Shown: positions 1-8,059 of the stretch, piece after piece
Layout of the letters: the number at the start of each line of letters is the position of its first letter
Position numbering within the stretch: position 1 is the stretch's first letter
Source of the DNA: an uncultured Bacilli bacterium
Lineage (GTDB): Bacteria; Bacillota_I; Bacilli_A; RF39; UBA660
Length of the DNA stretch: 58,921 bases
NCBI GenBank assembly: GCA_934102355.1
Contig: CAKOSO010000006.1
Span: 1-58,921, forward strand
Direction of reading: 5' to 3'
Made by a program: the position numbers and the translations under genes
The notes under the pieces: model-generated
Seen by the model: only the letters and a program-made list of their open reading frames with translations
Told to the model about the DNA's origin: nothing
The model's database searches: none

Positions 1-1413
1 ACGATAGAACTAGGAGAAAGTACACTATATGATGGACAAACATTTAGTAAAACAATAAAAGACTTTGTAAATGGAACAAGTGATACGACATATAAATCAG
101 AAGATACCAAAATAACATATATAGGATTTTATTCTGATGAAATACCAAGTGGATATACAGAAGAAAAATTTTTTAAATTACCATCAGTAATAGTATCAAC
201 AGATGGAAAAGTAAAAGCATATAACGATTCAGGAAAACTATACATATATAGTAGAAATAAAATGTACGGACATTCATCTATGTATTCAATGTTTAGAAAT
301 AATACATCATTAACAGAAGTAAATTTATCCCAACTCGACACATCAAAAGCAACTAATATGCAAAGCATATTTCAAGATTGTACTAAATTAACAAACATAG
401 ATTTTTCTAACTTTAATACTTCAAATATAACAAGTATGAATTTAGCGTTTTATAATTGTAGTTCATTGACAAGTCTTGACCTATCAAATTTCAATACTTC
501 AAAAGTGACATCATTAGTTCAAATGTTTTTCAACTGTACAAGTTTAAAAAACTTAGATTTATCAAATTTCAATACATCAAACGTTACAAATATGTATGCA
601 ATGTTCTATAATTGCAGTTCACTTTCTTCATTAAATTTATCAAACTTTGATACATCAAAAGTAACAACAATAGCATATATGTTTCGAAACTGTAAAAGTT
701 TAACAAGTTTAGACTTATCAAGTTTTAATACTTCAAATACAGTTTCTATGGATTATACATTTAGGGACTGTAGTTCATTAGTGTCATTAAATATATCAAA
801 CTTTGATACCTCCGAAGTAGTAAATATGAATTACATGTTTTCAAATTGTTCATCATTAAAAAATCTAAACATATCAAGTTTTAATACATCAAATGTTACA
901 AATATGGCATCAATGTTTTCAAATTGTAGTTCATTAACATCACTAGATTTATCAAATTTTAATACATCAAAAGTAACTACTTTATCAGGTATGTTTAATG
1001 GTTGTAGTTCTTTAACTAGCTTAAACATTTCAAGTTTTGATACATCAAATGTAACTAATATGGCTTATATGTTTGTCGATTGCAAACTCCTAACAAGTCT
1101 TGATTTATCAAGTTTTAATACCTCAAAAGTAACTAATATGACATCAATGTTCCAATGGATGTATGCTTTAGAAAGCATTGATTTATCTAACTTTGATACA
1201 TCAAAAGTAACTAATATATCTCAAATATTTTTTGTATGTCCTAAATTAAAAACAATAAACTTAAGTAGTTGGAATACAAGTAAAGTAACAAATATGTCAA
1301 AGTCATTTTATGGAACAAGTTCACTAGAAAAAGTAACAGTAGGATCTGGATGGACAACAGAAAACGCTGATACAACAGGTATGTTTACAGGTTCTAAAAT
1401 TCAATCAATTTAA
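1..1413 (+). CDS. BspA-like leucine-rich-repeat surface protein, 5' end outside window
   Basis: The frame is open from base 1 with no start or ribosome-binding site, so the gene begins upstream. About 85 residues of non-repeat sequence precede roughly 13 tandem repeats of 26 residues (78 bp) with the core LTSLDLSNFNTSKVTNM and a trailing MF..C, plus a degenerate last unit ending near GMFTGSK. This is the DUF285/BspA-type repeat found in Gram-positive surface proteins that bind host or environmental ligands. The protein ends within the repeat domain; no LPXTG motif or C-terminal membrane segment is visible, so anchoring must lie in the missing N-terminal part or be absent. The repeats are protein-coding and in frame. 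Function beyond a surface or secreted role is not shown. Confidence 0.85.
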   Translation, partial: TIELGESTLYDGQTFSKTIKDFVNGTSDTTYKSEDTKITYIGFYSDEIPSGYTEEKFFKLPSVIVSTDGKVKAYNDSGKLYIYSRNKMYGHSSMYSMFRNNTSLTEVNLSQLDTSKATNMQSIFQDCTKLTNIDFSNFNTSNITSMNLAFYNCSSLTSLDLSNFNTSKVTSLVQMFFNCTSLKNLDLSNFNTSNVTNMYAMFYNCSSLSSLNLSNFDTSKVTTIAYMFRNCKSLTSLDLSSFNTSNTVSMDYTFRDCSSLVSLNISNFDTSEVVNMNYMFSNCSSLKNLNISSFNTSNVTNMASMFSNCSSLTSLDLSNFNTSKVTTLSGMFNGCSSLTSLNISSFDTSNVTNMAYMFVDCKLLTSLDLSSFNTSKVTNMTSMFQWMYALESIDLSNFDTSKVTNISQIFFVCPKLKTINLSSWNTSKVTNMSKSFYGTSSLEKVTVGSGWTTENADTTGMFTGSKIQSI

Positions 1414-1425
1414 AATACAAATTAT

Positions 1426-1451
1426 AAAAAGTACTAAATTTAGTACTTTTT
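1426..1451. terminator. Bidirectional terminator between convergent genes
   Basis: A perfect palindrome (AAAAAGTACTAAA and its complement) with A-run and T-run flanks lies between the BspA-like gene and the TetR gene, just past the stop of each. It can serve both strands. Confidence 0.75.
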
Positions 1452-2013
1452 ATATTTTATCAGGAATTAATATATCAAAATAATTTAATAATTCTTGTTT
1501 AGTATACTTATTACCGTTTTCTAGCCACTCAACACCAATACCTATAATTGCACCTAAATAAAATTTAGCAATAATAGCACTTGGAATATTTGCAGATACA
1601 GTTGATTTATTCTTAATTCTTTCACTTACATCTTTATTTATCACATCTAATAAGATATCCATAAGAATTCCATTTCTATTGTTAATTAGTATTGCAGTAT
1701 AAATATTTCTTTTTTGATCAATATGATTTATTAGTAATTCTAACATTTTCATAAAGTATTCTTTTGTGTTTATATCATTTTCATTTGTTTTTAAATCCGA
1801 TAATAAAATTTTTTTCAACCCATCAATTAACGCGATCAATAATTCGTACTTATCATTATAATGAGCATAGAAAGTTGAACGATTAACTAAAGCTTTTGAA
1901 CATACATCGGATACTTTTATTTCTTCAAAAGTTTTTTCTTTCATAAGTTCTAATAAAGCATTAAATAAAGCATTATTTGTTTTTACAATTCTTAAATCAG
2001 TTTTATTCTTCAT
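1450..2013 (-). CDS. TetR/AcrR-family transcriptional regulator
   Basis: A 187-residue protein of typical TetR length. The N-terminal helix-turn-helix shows LMKEKTFEEIKVSDVC followed by VNRSTFYAHYNDKYEL, the standard TetR recognition helix and following helix 4. The C-terminal ligand domain is helical (FYLGAIIGIGVEWLENG), as in the TetR_C_33-like group. The ATG at 2013 is chosen because GGTGA lies 4 bases upstream; a TTG one codon earlier would be too close. It is divergent from the DUF308 membrane-protein gene across about 200 bp, so local repression of that gene and of itself is the simplest role (inference). Ligand unknown. Confidence 0.85.
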   Translation of the reverse strand: MKNKTDLRIVKTNNALFNALLELMKEKTFEEIKVSDVCSKALVNRSTFYAHYNDKYELLIALIDGLKKILLSDLKTNENDINTKEYFMKMLELLINHIDQKRNIYTAILINNRNGILMDILLDVINKDVSERIKNKSTVSANIPSAIIAKFYLGAIIGIGVEWLENGNKYTKQELLNYFDILIPDKI

Positions 2014-2087
2014 CAAATCACCATTTAAATTATAATAAATTATCCTACAGAAGTAAAGATATCATACAAGTGTCTATTATTTTAGAA

Positions 2088-2118
2088 AGTGTATAAATAA
2101 ATACTAAACTGTTACACT
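2088..2118. promoter_or_regulatory. Candidate operator, inverted repeat in divergent intergenic region
   Basis: AGTGTA (2088-2093) and TACACT (2113-2118) form an inverted repeat with a 19-base spacer between the divergent TetR and DUF308 genes. Its location fits a TetR-type operator, but the arms are short and the spacing long. Weak evidence. Confidence 0.25.
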
Positions 2119-2215
2119 AATAATGTTGGATAATCAACAAAAGTTAAAATATGTATATGACTTTAAAATAAGTATATGGTATTATTAACTTGTAAAAATG
2201 ATTGGAGTGTTTGAT

Positions 2216-2791
2216 ATGTTAAAAAAATTAAATAAGTATACGACGTTTTCAATAATTATATCAGCTTTATTAATGGTTCTAGGAATAGTAATATTTATCT
2301 ATCCAGTTATGACATTGAAAGTATTTTCTTATGCTGTTTCTATACTGTTAATACTATTTGGTATATATTTGATAGTGGAAGATTTTAGATATAGAAAGGT
2401 TTGGCTATTATTTGATTTTTCACTTCTTGGTATAGTGCTATTACTTCTTGGAATAATATTGCTTATGTATCCTAGTACTCTTACAGTTTTGATGCCTATT
2501 GTTTTGGGAATATGGTTTATAACAAGTGGTATCATGAAGTTAAAAATTACCTCATTACTAGTTAATTGTGATGGTCTTGCCTTATCATTTGTAATGTCTA
2601 TTCTTTCTATATTATGTGGTATATTATTTGTTGTTAGTCCACTAAGTGGAGCACTAGCAATGGTATCATTTATGGGAATTTTATTGTTTGTTTATTCCTT
2701 ATCAGATATTATCGATATGATAATATTTAAGAAAAATGTTAACAAAATATGCAAAAACTTAAAAGATGGAGTAGTAATTACTATTGAATAA
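2216..2791 (+). CDS. DUF308/HdeD-like small membrane protein
   Basis: A 191-residue, almost wholly hydrophobic protein with about six membrane segments arranged as repeated helix pairs (for example LLMVLGIVIFIYPVMTL and LLLLGIILLMYPSTLTVLMP). The recurring G-x-x-xx-x-P motif at helix ends is typical of DUF308/HdeD proteins, some linked to acid or envelope stress. The ATG at 2216 has GGAG 8 bases upstream; the ATG at 2198 has no ribosome-binding site. The gene is divergent from the TetR regulator, its likely controller, and ends in a strong terminator. Substrate and mechanism are not known for the family. Confidence 0.75.
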   Translation: MLKKLNKYTTFSIIISALLMVLGIVIFIYPVMTLKVFSYAVSILLILFGIYLIVEDFRYRKVWLLFDFSLLGIVLLLLGIILLMYPSTLTVLMPIVLGIWFITSGIMKLKITSLLVNCDGLALSFVMSILSILCGILFVVSPLSGALAMVSFMGILLFVYSLSDIIDMIIFKKNVNKICKNLKDGVVITIE

Positions 2792-2796
2792 TTTCT

Positions 2797-2827
2797 AAAG
2801 GTTATTGAGAATTCAATAACCTTTTTT
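2797..2827 (+). terminator. Rho-independent terminator of DUF308 gene
   Basis: A 12-bp perfect stem (AAAGGTTATTGA) with loop GAAT, followed by a T-run, starts 6 bases after the stop codon. Confidence 0.9.
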
Positions 2828-2996
2828 GTTTTATATAAAAATTGCATATTTTACAAATAAGTATAAATTTTAATGTTCAAGTAACAAAAAAATATTGTAA
2901 AATTCAAATATTATGCTAAAATTATAATAGGGTTACTAGTAGAGGATAAGAATAAGGTTATACAATACTAGAAAAATAAAAGGGAGGGTAATAAAT

Positions 2997-4154
2997 GTGA
3001 AAAAAAGCGTCATAAAAGTTCTAGCAATTCAAATTTTTCTGATATTAATTCTTTCCCTTAATAATTTCCTGTTTGATCTTTTCAAAGTAAGAGAATACTT
3101 TTACGCAATAGTAATGGTGTTTGGAATCGCATGGAGTATACTTTTGGTTGGCTATGCAAAAGATAAACACGTAGATACAAAAAGCATAAATATAGCTGTT
3201 ACTATATTTACTGTATTGTATCAAGTAATCGTATTTGTACTATTTGGTATAATATTTGGCTTTTCAAGAATTGGGTACGTTTATGGATTTGAATGGTTTT
3301 CAAAAGTAATCCTACCACTTTTAATGATGATAGTAGCATCTGAGATTTTAAGACATCAATTTTTAATCAAGAGCAATAATCATATATTAGTGTTTATAAC
3401 AACAATAGTATTATTTGCATTAATTGATATATTTGGTGAAATAACAACAGATAATATATCAACATTTAAAGGTATATTTGAAATAGTTACAGTGATAATT
3501 TTCCCAGCAATAATGAAAAATTCATTGCTTAATTTTCTATCATTTAACTATGGATATAAAACAACAATCATCTATAGATTGGTAGTAGAACTTCCAATAC
3601 TATTTCTGCCAATATACCCAACAATTGAACCATTCTTTGAAATAATTTTAGGAGTCCTATTCCCGTTCTTGCTTCTTATGTTTTTCATTAGATATAGATC
3701 AACAAAACAACAAAAACAACAAAAAGTAGTAAAGAAACCTAAAAAAAAGAAAGTTGTTAAAATAATTATCAATGTAGTATTTTACTCATTTGTAATAGTA
3801 TTTGTCATGTTAATAAGTGGAGTATTCAAATACTTCTTTCTAGCTGTTGGAAGTGGTTCAATGATACCAACATTTGATGTTGGAGATATGCCAATAGTTA
3901 AAAGAGTAACAAAACAAAATACTTTAAAAGAAGGAGATGTGTTGGTATTTAGGAAAGAAAACAAAGTTGTAATGCACAGAATTATTGAAATGACTTATAA
4001 TAATGGAACTTATAAATATAGAACTAAAGGAGATAATAATAAAGATCCAGATAATTGGATAGTTGATTCAAAAGAAGTAATAGGAAAAATTATTTTAAAT
4101 GTTAAATATATTGGTTATCCAACAGTAGTGATAAACAATTTATTAAATAGATAG
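2997..4154 (+). CDS. ER-type (SipW-like) signal peptidase I with multi-spanning N-terminal domain
   Basis: A 385-residue protein. Residues 1-230 carry about six or seven hydrophobic segments, then a Lys-rich cytosolic stretch (KKPKKKKVVK), another membrane helix, and the S26 domain. The catalytic serine is Ser288 in VGSGSMIPTFDVGD. Position 327 is His in VVMHRI, where bacterial signal peptidases have Lys; a Ser-His pair defines the archaeal/ER/SipW type. GDNNKDPDNW follows. SipW-like enzymes are usually under 200 residues, so the long membrane domain is unusual. The start is GTG with GGGAGGG upstream; the overlapping ATG is followed by TGA. It is followed after 11 bases by a membrane-protein gene in the same operon, plausibly a client or partner. 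Confidence 0.85.
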   Translation: MKKSVIKVLAIQIFLILILSLNNFLFDLFKVREYFYAIVMVFGIAWSILLVGYAKDKHVDTKSINIAVTIFTVLYQVIVFVLFGIIFGFSRIGYVYGFEWFSKVILPLLMMIVASEILRHQFLIKSNNHILVFITTIVLFALIDIFGEITTDNISTFKGIFEIVTVIIFPAIMKNSLLNFLSFNYGYKTTIIYRLVVELPILFLPIYPTIEPFFEIILGVLFPFLLLMFFIRYRSTKQQKQQKVVKKPKKKKVVKIIINVVFYSFVIVFVMLISGVFKYFFLAVGSGSMIPTFDVGDMPIVKRVTKQNTLKEGDVLVFRKENKVVMHRIIEMTYNNGTYKYRTKGDNNKDPDNWIVDSKEVIGKIILNVKYIGYPTVVINNLLNR

Positions 4155-4165
4155 AGGTGGTTAGT

Positions 4166-5299
4166 GTGAAAAATAGAATAATACAATATATAAAAAGTGA
4201 TAAGGTTTATACAATTGAGAATAAGAGATTTGCGTTCGTAAATAAGAATCCATTGGTACTATTATTACCAGCAATAATTTTAGTCTTAATTGGAATCCTA
4301 TGTTTCTCAAATTCCAAAAAAGTTGATAATGTAAAATCAATATCATATAGTGAAACAGGTAATATAGATTACAAAGTTTACCTAAAAGAAAATAACTATT
4401 ATGATACAAGTTATCTAGAAAAGGATATGCAGTATATTGCTAGTTTAATAAACACAATAAACGTAAGATTTAATTATGAACTTCATGGAACAGAAAAACT
4501 AGATTATAAATATTCATACAGAATAATTGCCAATTTAAAAGTATCAGATAAAGCTGACACAACTAAATTATTATATAATAAAGAAGAAACTTTAAAAGAA
4601 GGTAAATTAGTTGAGATATCAGATAATAATTTTGTAATAAATGAAGATATAGATATAGACTATGGAAAATATAATAATTACATTTCAACTTTTAGAAGTG
4701 AATATGGCTTATCAGCAAATGCAGAACTTGCATTAAAAATGGTAATAGATACAAATGGACAATATAAAGAAAAACCTTTATTAAAAAATAGTAGTTCATT
4801 ATCTATGACAATTCCTTTATCAGAACAAACTATAAACATCAAGATGGATACAAATAGCTTAAATCAAAATGGAACATTAAAATTAAGTAATGCTGGAGCA
4901 TCTACTAACTTACTTGTATTAATACCTGGAATAATATCAATGTTATTAGGAATCACATTAGCAGTTTTCTCAATCTATAAATACATTAGAAAAGTAAATT
5001 CTGATCCATATAGAAAAGAATTAAATAGAATATTAAAAGAATATGATGCTAATATAGTTACTGCAACATCATCAATAAGAGAAAATTCATCATCAGTAGT
5101 AAGAGTTCCAAAATTTGAAGAACTATTAGATGCACAATCACAAGAAAATAAGCCTATAATTTTCTATGAGGTTGATCCTGATAATAAATCATACTTTATT
5201 ATTAATGGAGAAAATACAACATATAGGTTTACCCTAACAAGAGCATATCAAGAAAGACTTAAAGCTGAAAAAGAAACTTTTGAAGACAATATTAAATAG
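4166..5299 (+). CDS. Bitopic membrane protein, DUF5305-like, partner of SipW-like peptidase
   Basis: A 377-residue protein with one N-terminal helix (NPLVLLLPAIILVLIGILCF), an extracytoplasmic domain of about 200 residues containing IDYKVYLKENNYY and repeated beta-strand-like sequence, a second helix near residues 245-270 (LVLIPGIISMLLGITLAVF), and a cytosolic tail. This layout matches DUF5305 proteins, which I recall next to SipW-like signal peptidases in archaea and Firmicutes; the family name is from memory and not checked. The start is the GTG at 4166 behind AGGTGG; the GTG at 4157 sits inside that ribosome-binding site. It is co-transcribed with the peptidase gene. Function unknown; a role in export or processing of surface proteins is inferred. 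Confidence 0.6.
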   Translation: MKNRIIQYIKSDKVYTIENKRFAFVNKNPLVLLLPAIILVLIGILCFSNSKKVDNVKSISYSETGNIDYKVYLKENNYYDTSYLEKDMQYIASLINTINVRFNYELHGTEKLDYKYSYRIIANLKVSDKADTTKLLYNKEETLKEGKLVEISDNNFVINEDIDIDYGKYNNYISTFRSEYGLSANAELALKMVIDTNGQYKEKPLLKNSSSLSMTIPLSEQTINIKMDTNSLNQNGTLKLSNAGASTNLLVLIPGIISMLLGITLAVFSIYKYIRKVNSDPYRKELNRILKEYDANIVTATSSIRENSSSVVRVPKFEELLDAQSQENKPIIFYEVDPDNKSYFIINGENTTYRFTLTRAYQERLKAEKETFEDNIK

Positions 5300-5332
5300 A
5301 AGGATGTGGCGATTAAATCGTTACATCTTTTT
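5300..5332 (+). terminator. Terminator after the peptidase operon
   Basis: GATGTGGCGATT pairs with AAATCGTTACATC through two G-U pairs, followed by a T-run, immediately after the stop codon. Confidence 0.7.
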
Positions 5333-5339
5333 AATTTTA

Positions 5340-5368
5340 TTTACACAAATATTTGTTTGTGATAAAAT
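5340..5368 (+). promoter_or_regulatory. ruvAB promoter with palindromic spacer (candidate SOS operator)
   Basis: TTTACA (5340-5345), a 17-base spacer and TAAAAT (5363-5368). The region ACACAAATATTTGTTT is a 16-bp near-perfect palindrome with one mismatched pair. The same arrangement with closely similar bases precedes pcrA at 16182-16210. Both genes are SOS-regulated in some Firmicutes, so a LexA-type operator is plausible, although the match to the Bacillus CGAAC-N4-GTTCG box is partial. Confidence 0.6.
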
Positions 5369-5385
5369 TGTTTTAGGTGATAATA

Positions 5386-5937
5386 ATGTATGCATATTTT
5401 AATGGAATAGTAAAAGATATTGAATCAACATATATAGTAATTGATGTTAATGGAGTGGGTTACCAAATATTTGTAGCTAACCCATATGAATATGAAATAG
5501 GTAACCAATACCAAGTTTATATATATAATCATATAAAAGAAGATGAGTATAGTCTTTATGGATTTAAAAATAAAGATGAAAAAGAATTATTTTTAAACCT
5601 TATAAGTGTTAAGGGAATAGGGCCAAAAATGGCTTTACCACTTCTTGCAACTGGAAGCATATCAGGAATAGTTGATGCTATTGAAAGAGAGAATATATTA
5701 TATTTAAAAAAGTTCCCTAAAATAGGAGAAAAAGTAGCAAGACAAATAATTCTTGATTTAAAAGGAAAAATTCATATTGGAAACATTAGTACAACTAATA
5801 ATCATGAAGATTTAGCGTTAGTATTACAAGGACTTGGATATAAAGATAAAGAGTATAAAACTATAATAGGAAAAGTAGATACTTCTATGCCTTTGGAATC
5901 ACAAGTAAAAGAAGCCTTAAAACTATTGCTTAAGTAG
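5386..5937 (+). CDS. ruvA: Holliday junction branch migration complex subunit RuvA
   Basis: A 183-residue protein that binds four-way junctions and loads RuvB. It begins MYAYFNGIVKD, the OB-fold domain I. Two helix-hairpin-helix motifs follow: SVKGIGPKMALPLL (about 74-87) and KFPKIGEKVARQI. The C-terminal RuvB-binding domain contains LVLQGLGYKDKEYK. The length is slightly below the usual 190-205, with a short linker to domain III. The ATG at 5386 has AGGTGA 5 bases upstream, so the GTG at 5377 is rejected. It precedes ruvB by 8 bases in one operon behind a promoter shared in design with pcrA. Confidence 0.95.
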   Translation: MYAYFNGIVKDIESTYIVIDVNGVGYQIFVANPYEYEIGNQYQVYIYNHIKEDEYSLYGFKNKDEKELFLNLISVKGIGPKMALPLLATGSISGIVDAIERENILYLKKFPKIGEKVARQIILDLKGKIHIGNISTTNNHEDLALVLQGLGYKDKEYKTIIGKVDTSMPLESQVKEALKLLLK

Positions 5938-5945
5938 GTGATATA

Positions 5946-6944
5946 ATGAATGAAGTTTTAGATAATAAAATAAAAGATGAAGTATATGAAAAAACCATAA
6001 GGCCGACAACCCTAGATGAATATATTGGACAAAGTGAAGTAAAAGAAAACATGAAAGTGTTTATAAATGCTGCTAAAAAAAGAAAAGAAGCTTTAGATCA
6101 TGTTTTATTATATGGCCCTCCAGGACTTGGTAAAACAACTCTTGCATACATAATAGCAAATGAACTAGGAGTAGGAATTAAAACAGCAAGTGGTCCAGCA
6201 ATAGAAAAATCTGGTGATTTAGCGGCAATTCTATCTAATCTTGAGCCAGGTGATGTTCTTTTCATTGATGAAATTCACAGAATGCCAAGATTTATAGAAG
6301 AAATATTATATCCAGCAATGGAAGACTTTACCCTTGATATAATTTTAGGTGGAGAAGGTGGAACAAGAAGTATTAAAATTGATCTTCCGCCATTTACATT
6401 AGTTGGTGCAACAACAAGAGCAGGTGACTTAACAAGTCCGTTAAGAGATAGATTTGGAATTGTTAATAAAATGCAATATTATACAATTGATGAATTAACT
6501 ATGATTGCTAAAAGAACTAGTAAAGTACTAGGAATGGAAATAGATAATGATGCAAGTATTGAGCTTGCTAAAAGAAGTAGAGGTACTCCAAGAATTGTAA
6601 ATAAATTATTTAAAAGAGTAAGAGATTTTGCAGTTGTAGAAGATTTAAAAACTATAAACTTAGACATTACAAAAAAGGCCTTAGATAGATTAAAAATTGA
6701 TAAATTAGGTCTTGATGAAACAGATAAAGAACTTATCTTAACAATTATAGAAAAATATAATGGAGGACCAGTTGGTGTTGAAACGCTTGCAACATCTATT
6801 GGAGAAGAAGTTTCAACCATTGAAGATATGTATGAACCATACTTAATTCAAATAGGTTTCTTAAAAAGAACTTCACGTGGTAGAATAGCAACAGAAAAAG
6901 CCTATCAACACTTTGAAAAAAATAGACAAGGAACTTTATTTTAA
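5946..6944 (+). CDS. ruvB: Holliday junction branch migration ATPase RuvB
   Basis: A 332-residue AAA+ motor of normal length. It begins with the family start RPTTLDEYIGQ. Walker A GPPGLGKTT lies at about 57-65, Walker B FIDEIHR follows, sensor 1 is GATTRAGDLTSPLRDRFG including the arginine finger region, and the C-terminal winged helix has YLIQIGFLKRTSRGR. It pumps DNA through the RuvA-junction complex during recombination repair. It follows ruvA by 8 bases, with an AGGTGATATA ribosome-binding region at the ruvA stop. Confidence 0.97.
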   Translation: MNEVLDNKIKDEVYEKTIRPTTLDEYIGQSEVKENMKVFINAAKKRKEALDHVLLYGPPGLGKTTLAYIIANELGVGIKTASGPAIEKSGDLAAILSNLEPGDVLFIDEIHRMPRFIEEILYPAMEDFTLDIILGGEGGTRSIKIDLPPFTLVGATTRAGDLTSPLRDRFGIVNKMQYYTIDELTMIAKRTSKVLGMEIDNDASIELAKRSRGTPRIVNKLFKRVRDFAVVEDLKTINLDITKKALDRLKIDKLGLDETDKELILTIIEKYNGGPVGVETLATSIGEEVSTIEDMYEPYLIQIGFLKRTSRGRIATEKAYQHFEKNRQGTLF

Positions 6945-6945
6945 G

Positions 6946-6966
6946 CAAAAAGCTAAGGCTTTTTCT
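6946..6966 (+). terminator. Short terminator after ruvB
   Basis: AAAAAGC and GCTTTTT pair around a TAAG loop directly after the stop, then a T-rich run. The stem is only 7 bp, so partial read-through to queA is possible. Confidence 0.55.
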
Positions 6967-7018
6967 TTTATTTTTATAATAAATATTGTATAATACATGA
7001 AAGAAAAGAGGGATGACG

Positions 7019-8059
7019 ATGAAAACCGATGATTTCGACTACGAACTTCCAGAAGAATTAATTGCACAAACACCTATAAAAGAAAGAGATGAATCACGAC
7101 TTATGATACTTGATAAAAAAACAGGTGCAATAAAACATGAAGTATTTAAAAGTATAACTAAATATTTAAAAAGAGGCGATTGTTTGGTTTTAAATAACAC
7201 TAAAGTTCTTCCGGCCAGATTAATTGGTGAAAAAGAAGAAACTCATGCAGTAATAGAAATATTACTTTTAAAGGATCTTGGAAATGATATATGGGAATGT
7301 TTAGTTAAACCAGCAAGAAGAATAAAAGTTGGAAGTGCTATATCATTTGGAGAAGGAAAAATCCGTGCAATTTGTACTGAGATATTTGATGAAGGAATAA
7401 TGCACTTTAGACTAGAATACAAGGGACTTTTGGTAAATATATTAGATGAGTTAGGAACAATGCCCCTTCCACCATACATACATAAAAGCTTAAAAGATAA
7501 AAATCGTTATCAAACAGTATATGCAAAAGAATTAGGTTCAAGTGCAGCACCTACTGCTGGACTACATTTTACAAAAGATCTTTTAAAAGAAATTGAAAGT
7601 ATGGGAGTAGAAATTTTATATATAACACTACATGTTGGGCTTGGAACATTTAGACCAGTAAAAGTTGATGATGTAAAAAATCATAAAATGCATAGTGAAT
7701 ATTATCACATGGATAGTTATGTTGCTGAAAGGCTTAATAAAGCAAAAGAAGAAAAACGAAGAATAATTTCAGTTGGGACAACATCAACAAGAACTTTAGA
7801 AACAATAATGACTAAGTATGGACACTTCAAAGCATGTAGTGAAAATACAGATATATTTATATATCCTGGATATGAGTTCAAAGCAGTAGATGTACAAATA
7901 ACTAATTTTCACTTACCAAAATCAACACTTGTAATGCTAGTTTCGGCATTTGCAAGTAAAGACATTATTTTAAATGCTTATAAAATTGCAGTTGAAAATA
8001 AATATAGATTCTTCTCATTTGGAGATGCAATGATGATTGGAGATTTTGATAATGAGTAA
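7019..8059 (+). CDS. queA: tRNA preQ1(34) S-adenosylmethionine ribosyltransferase-isomerase QueA
   Basis: A 346-residue protein of family length. It starts MKTDDFDYELPEELIAQ, the family N-terminus, followed by RDESRLMILDK. Further signatures are NNTKVLPARL, GSSAAPTAGLHFT, HVGLGTFRPVK and TNFHLPKSTLVMLVSAFA near the C-terminus. It transfers the ribosyl part of S-adenosylmethionine to preQ1 in tRNA, forming epoxyqueuosine. The ATG at 7019 is spaced 6 bases from GAGGG; the in-frame ATG at 7013 touches it. It overlaps tgt by 8 bases, the next enzyme acting on the same tRNA position. Confidence 0.97.
   Translation: MKTDDFDYELPEELIAQTPIKERDESRLMILDKKTGAIKHEVFKSITKYLKRGDCLVLNNTKVLPARLIGEKEETHAVIEILLLKDLGNDIWECLVKPARRIKVGSAISFGEGKIRAICTEIFDEGIMHFRLEYKGLLVNILDELGTMPLPPYIHKSLKDKNRYQTVYAKELGSSAAPTAGLHFTKDLLKEIESMGVEILYITLHVGLGTFRPVKVDDVKNHKMHSEYYHMDSYVAERLNKAKEEKRRIISVGTTSTRTLETIMTKYGHFKACSENTDIFIYPGYEFKAVDVQITNFHLPKSTLVMLVSAFASKDIILNAYKIAVENKYRFFSFGDAMMIGDFDNE

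Noticed and set aside
262..1390. CRISPR-like array, because 78-bp units recur regularly.
   Set aside because: The units are one open frame with protein-level conservation of a leucine-rich repeat; there are no identical repeats with unique spacers.
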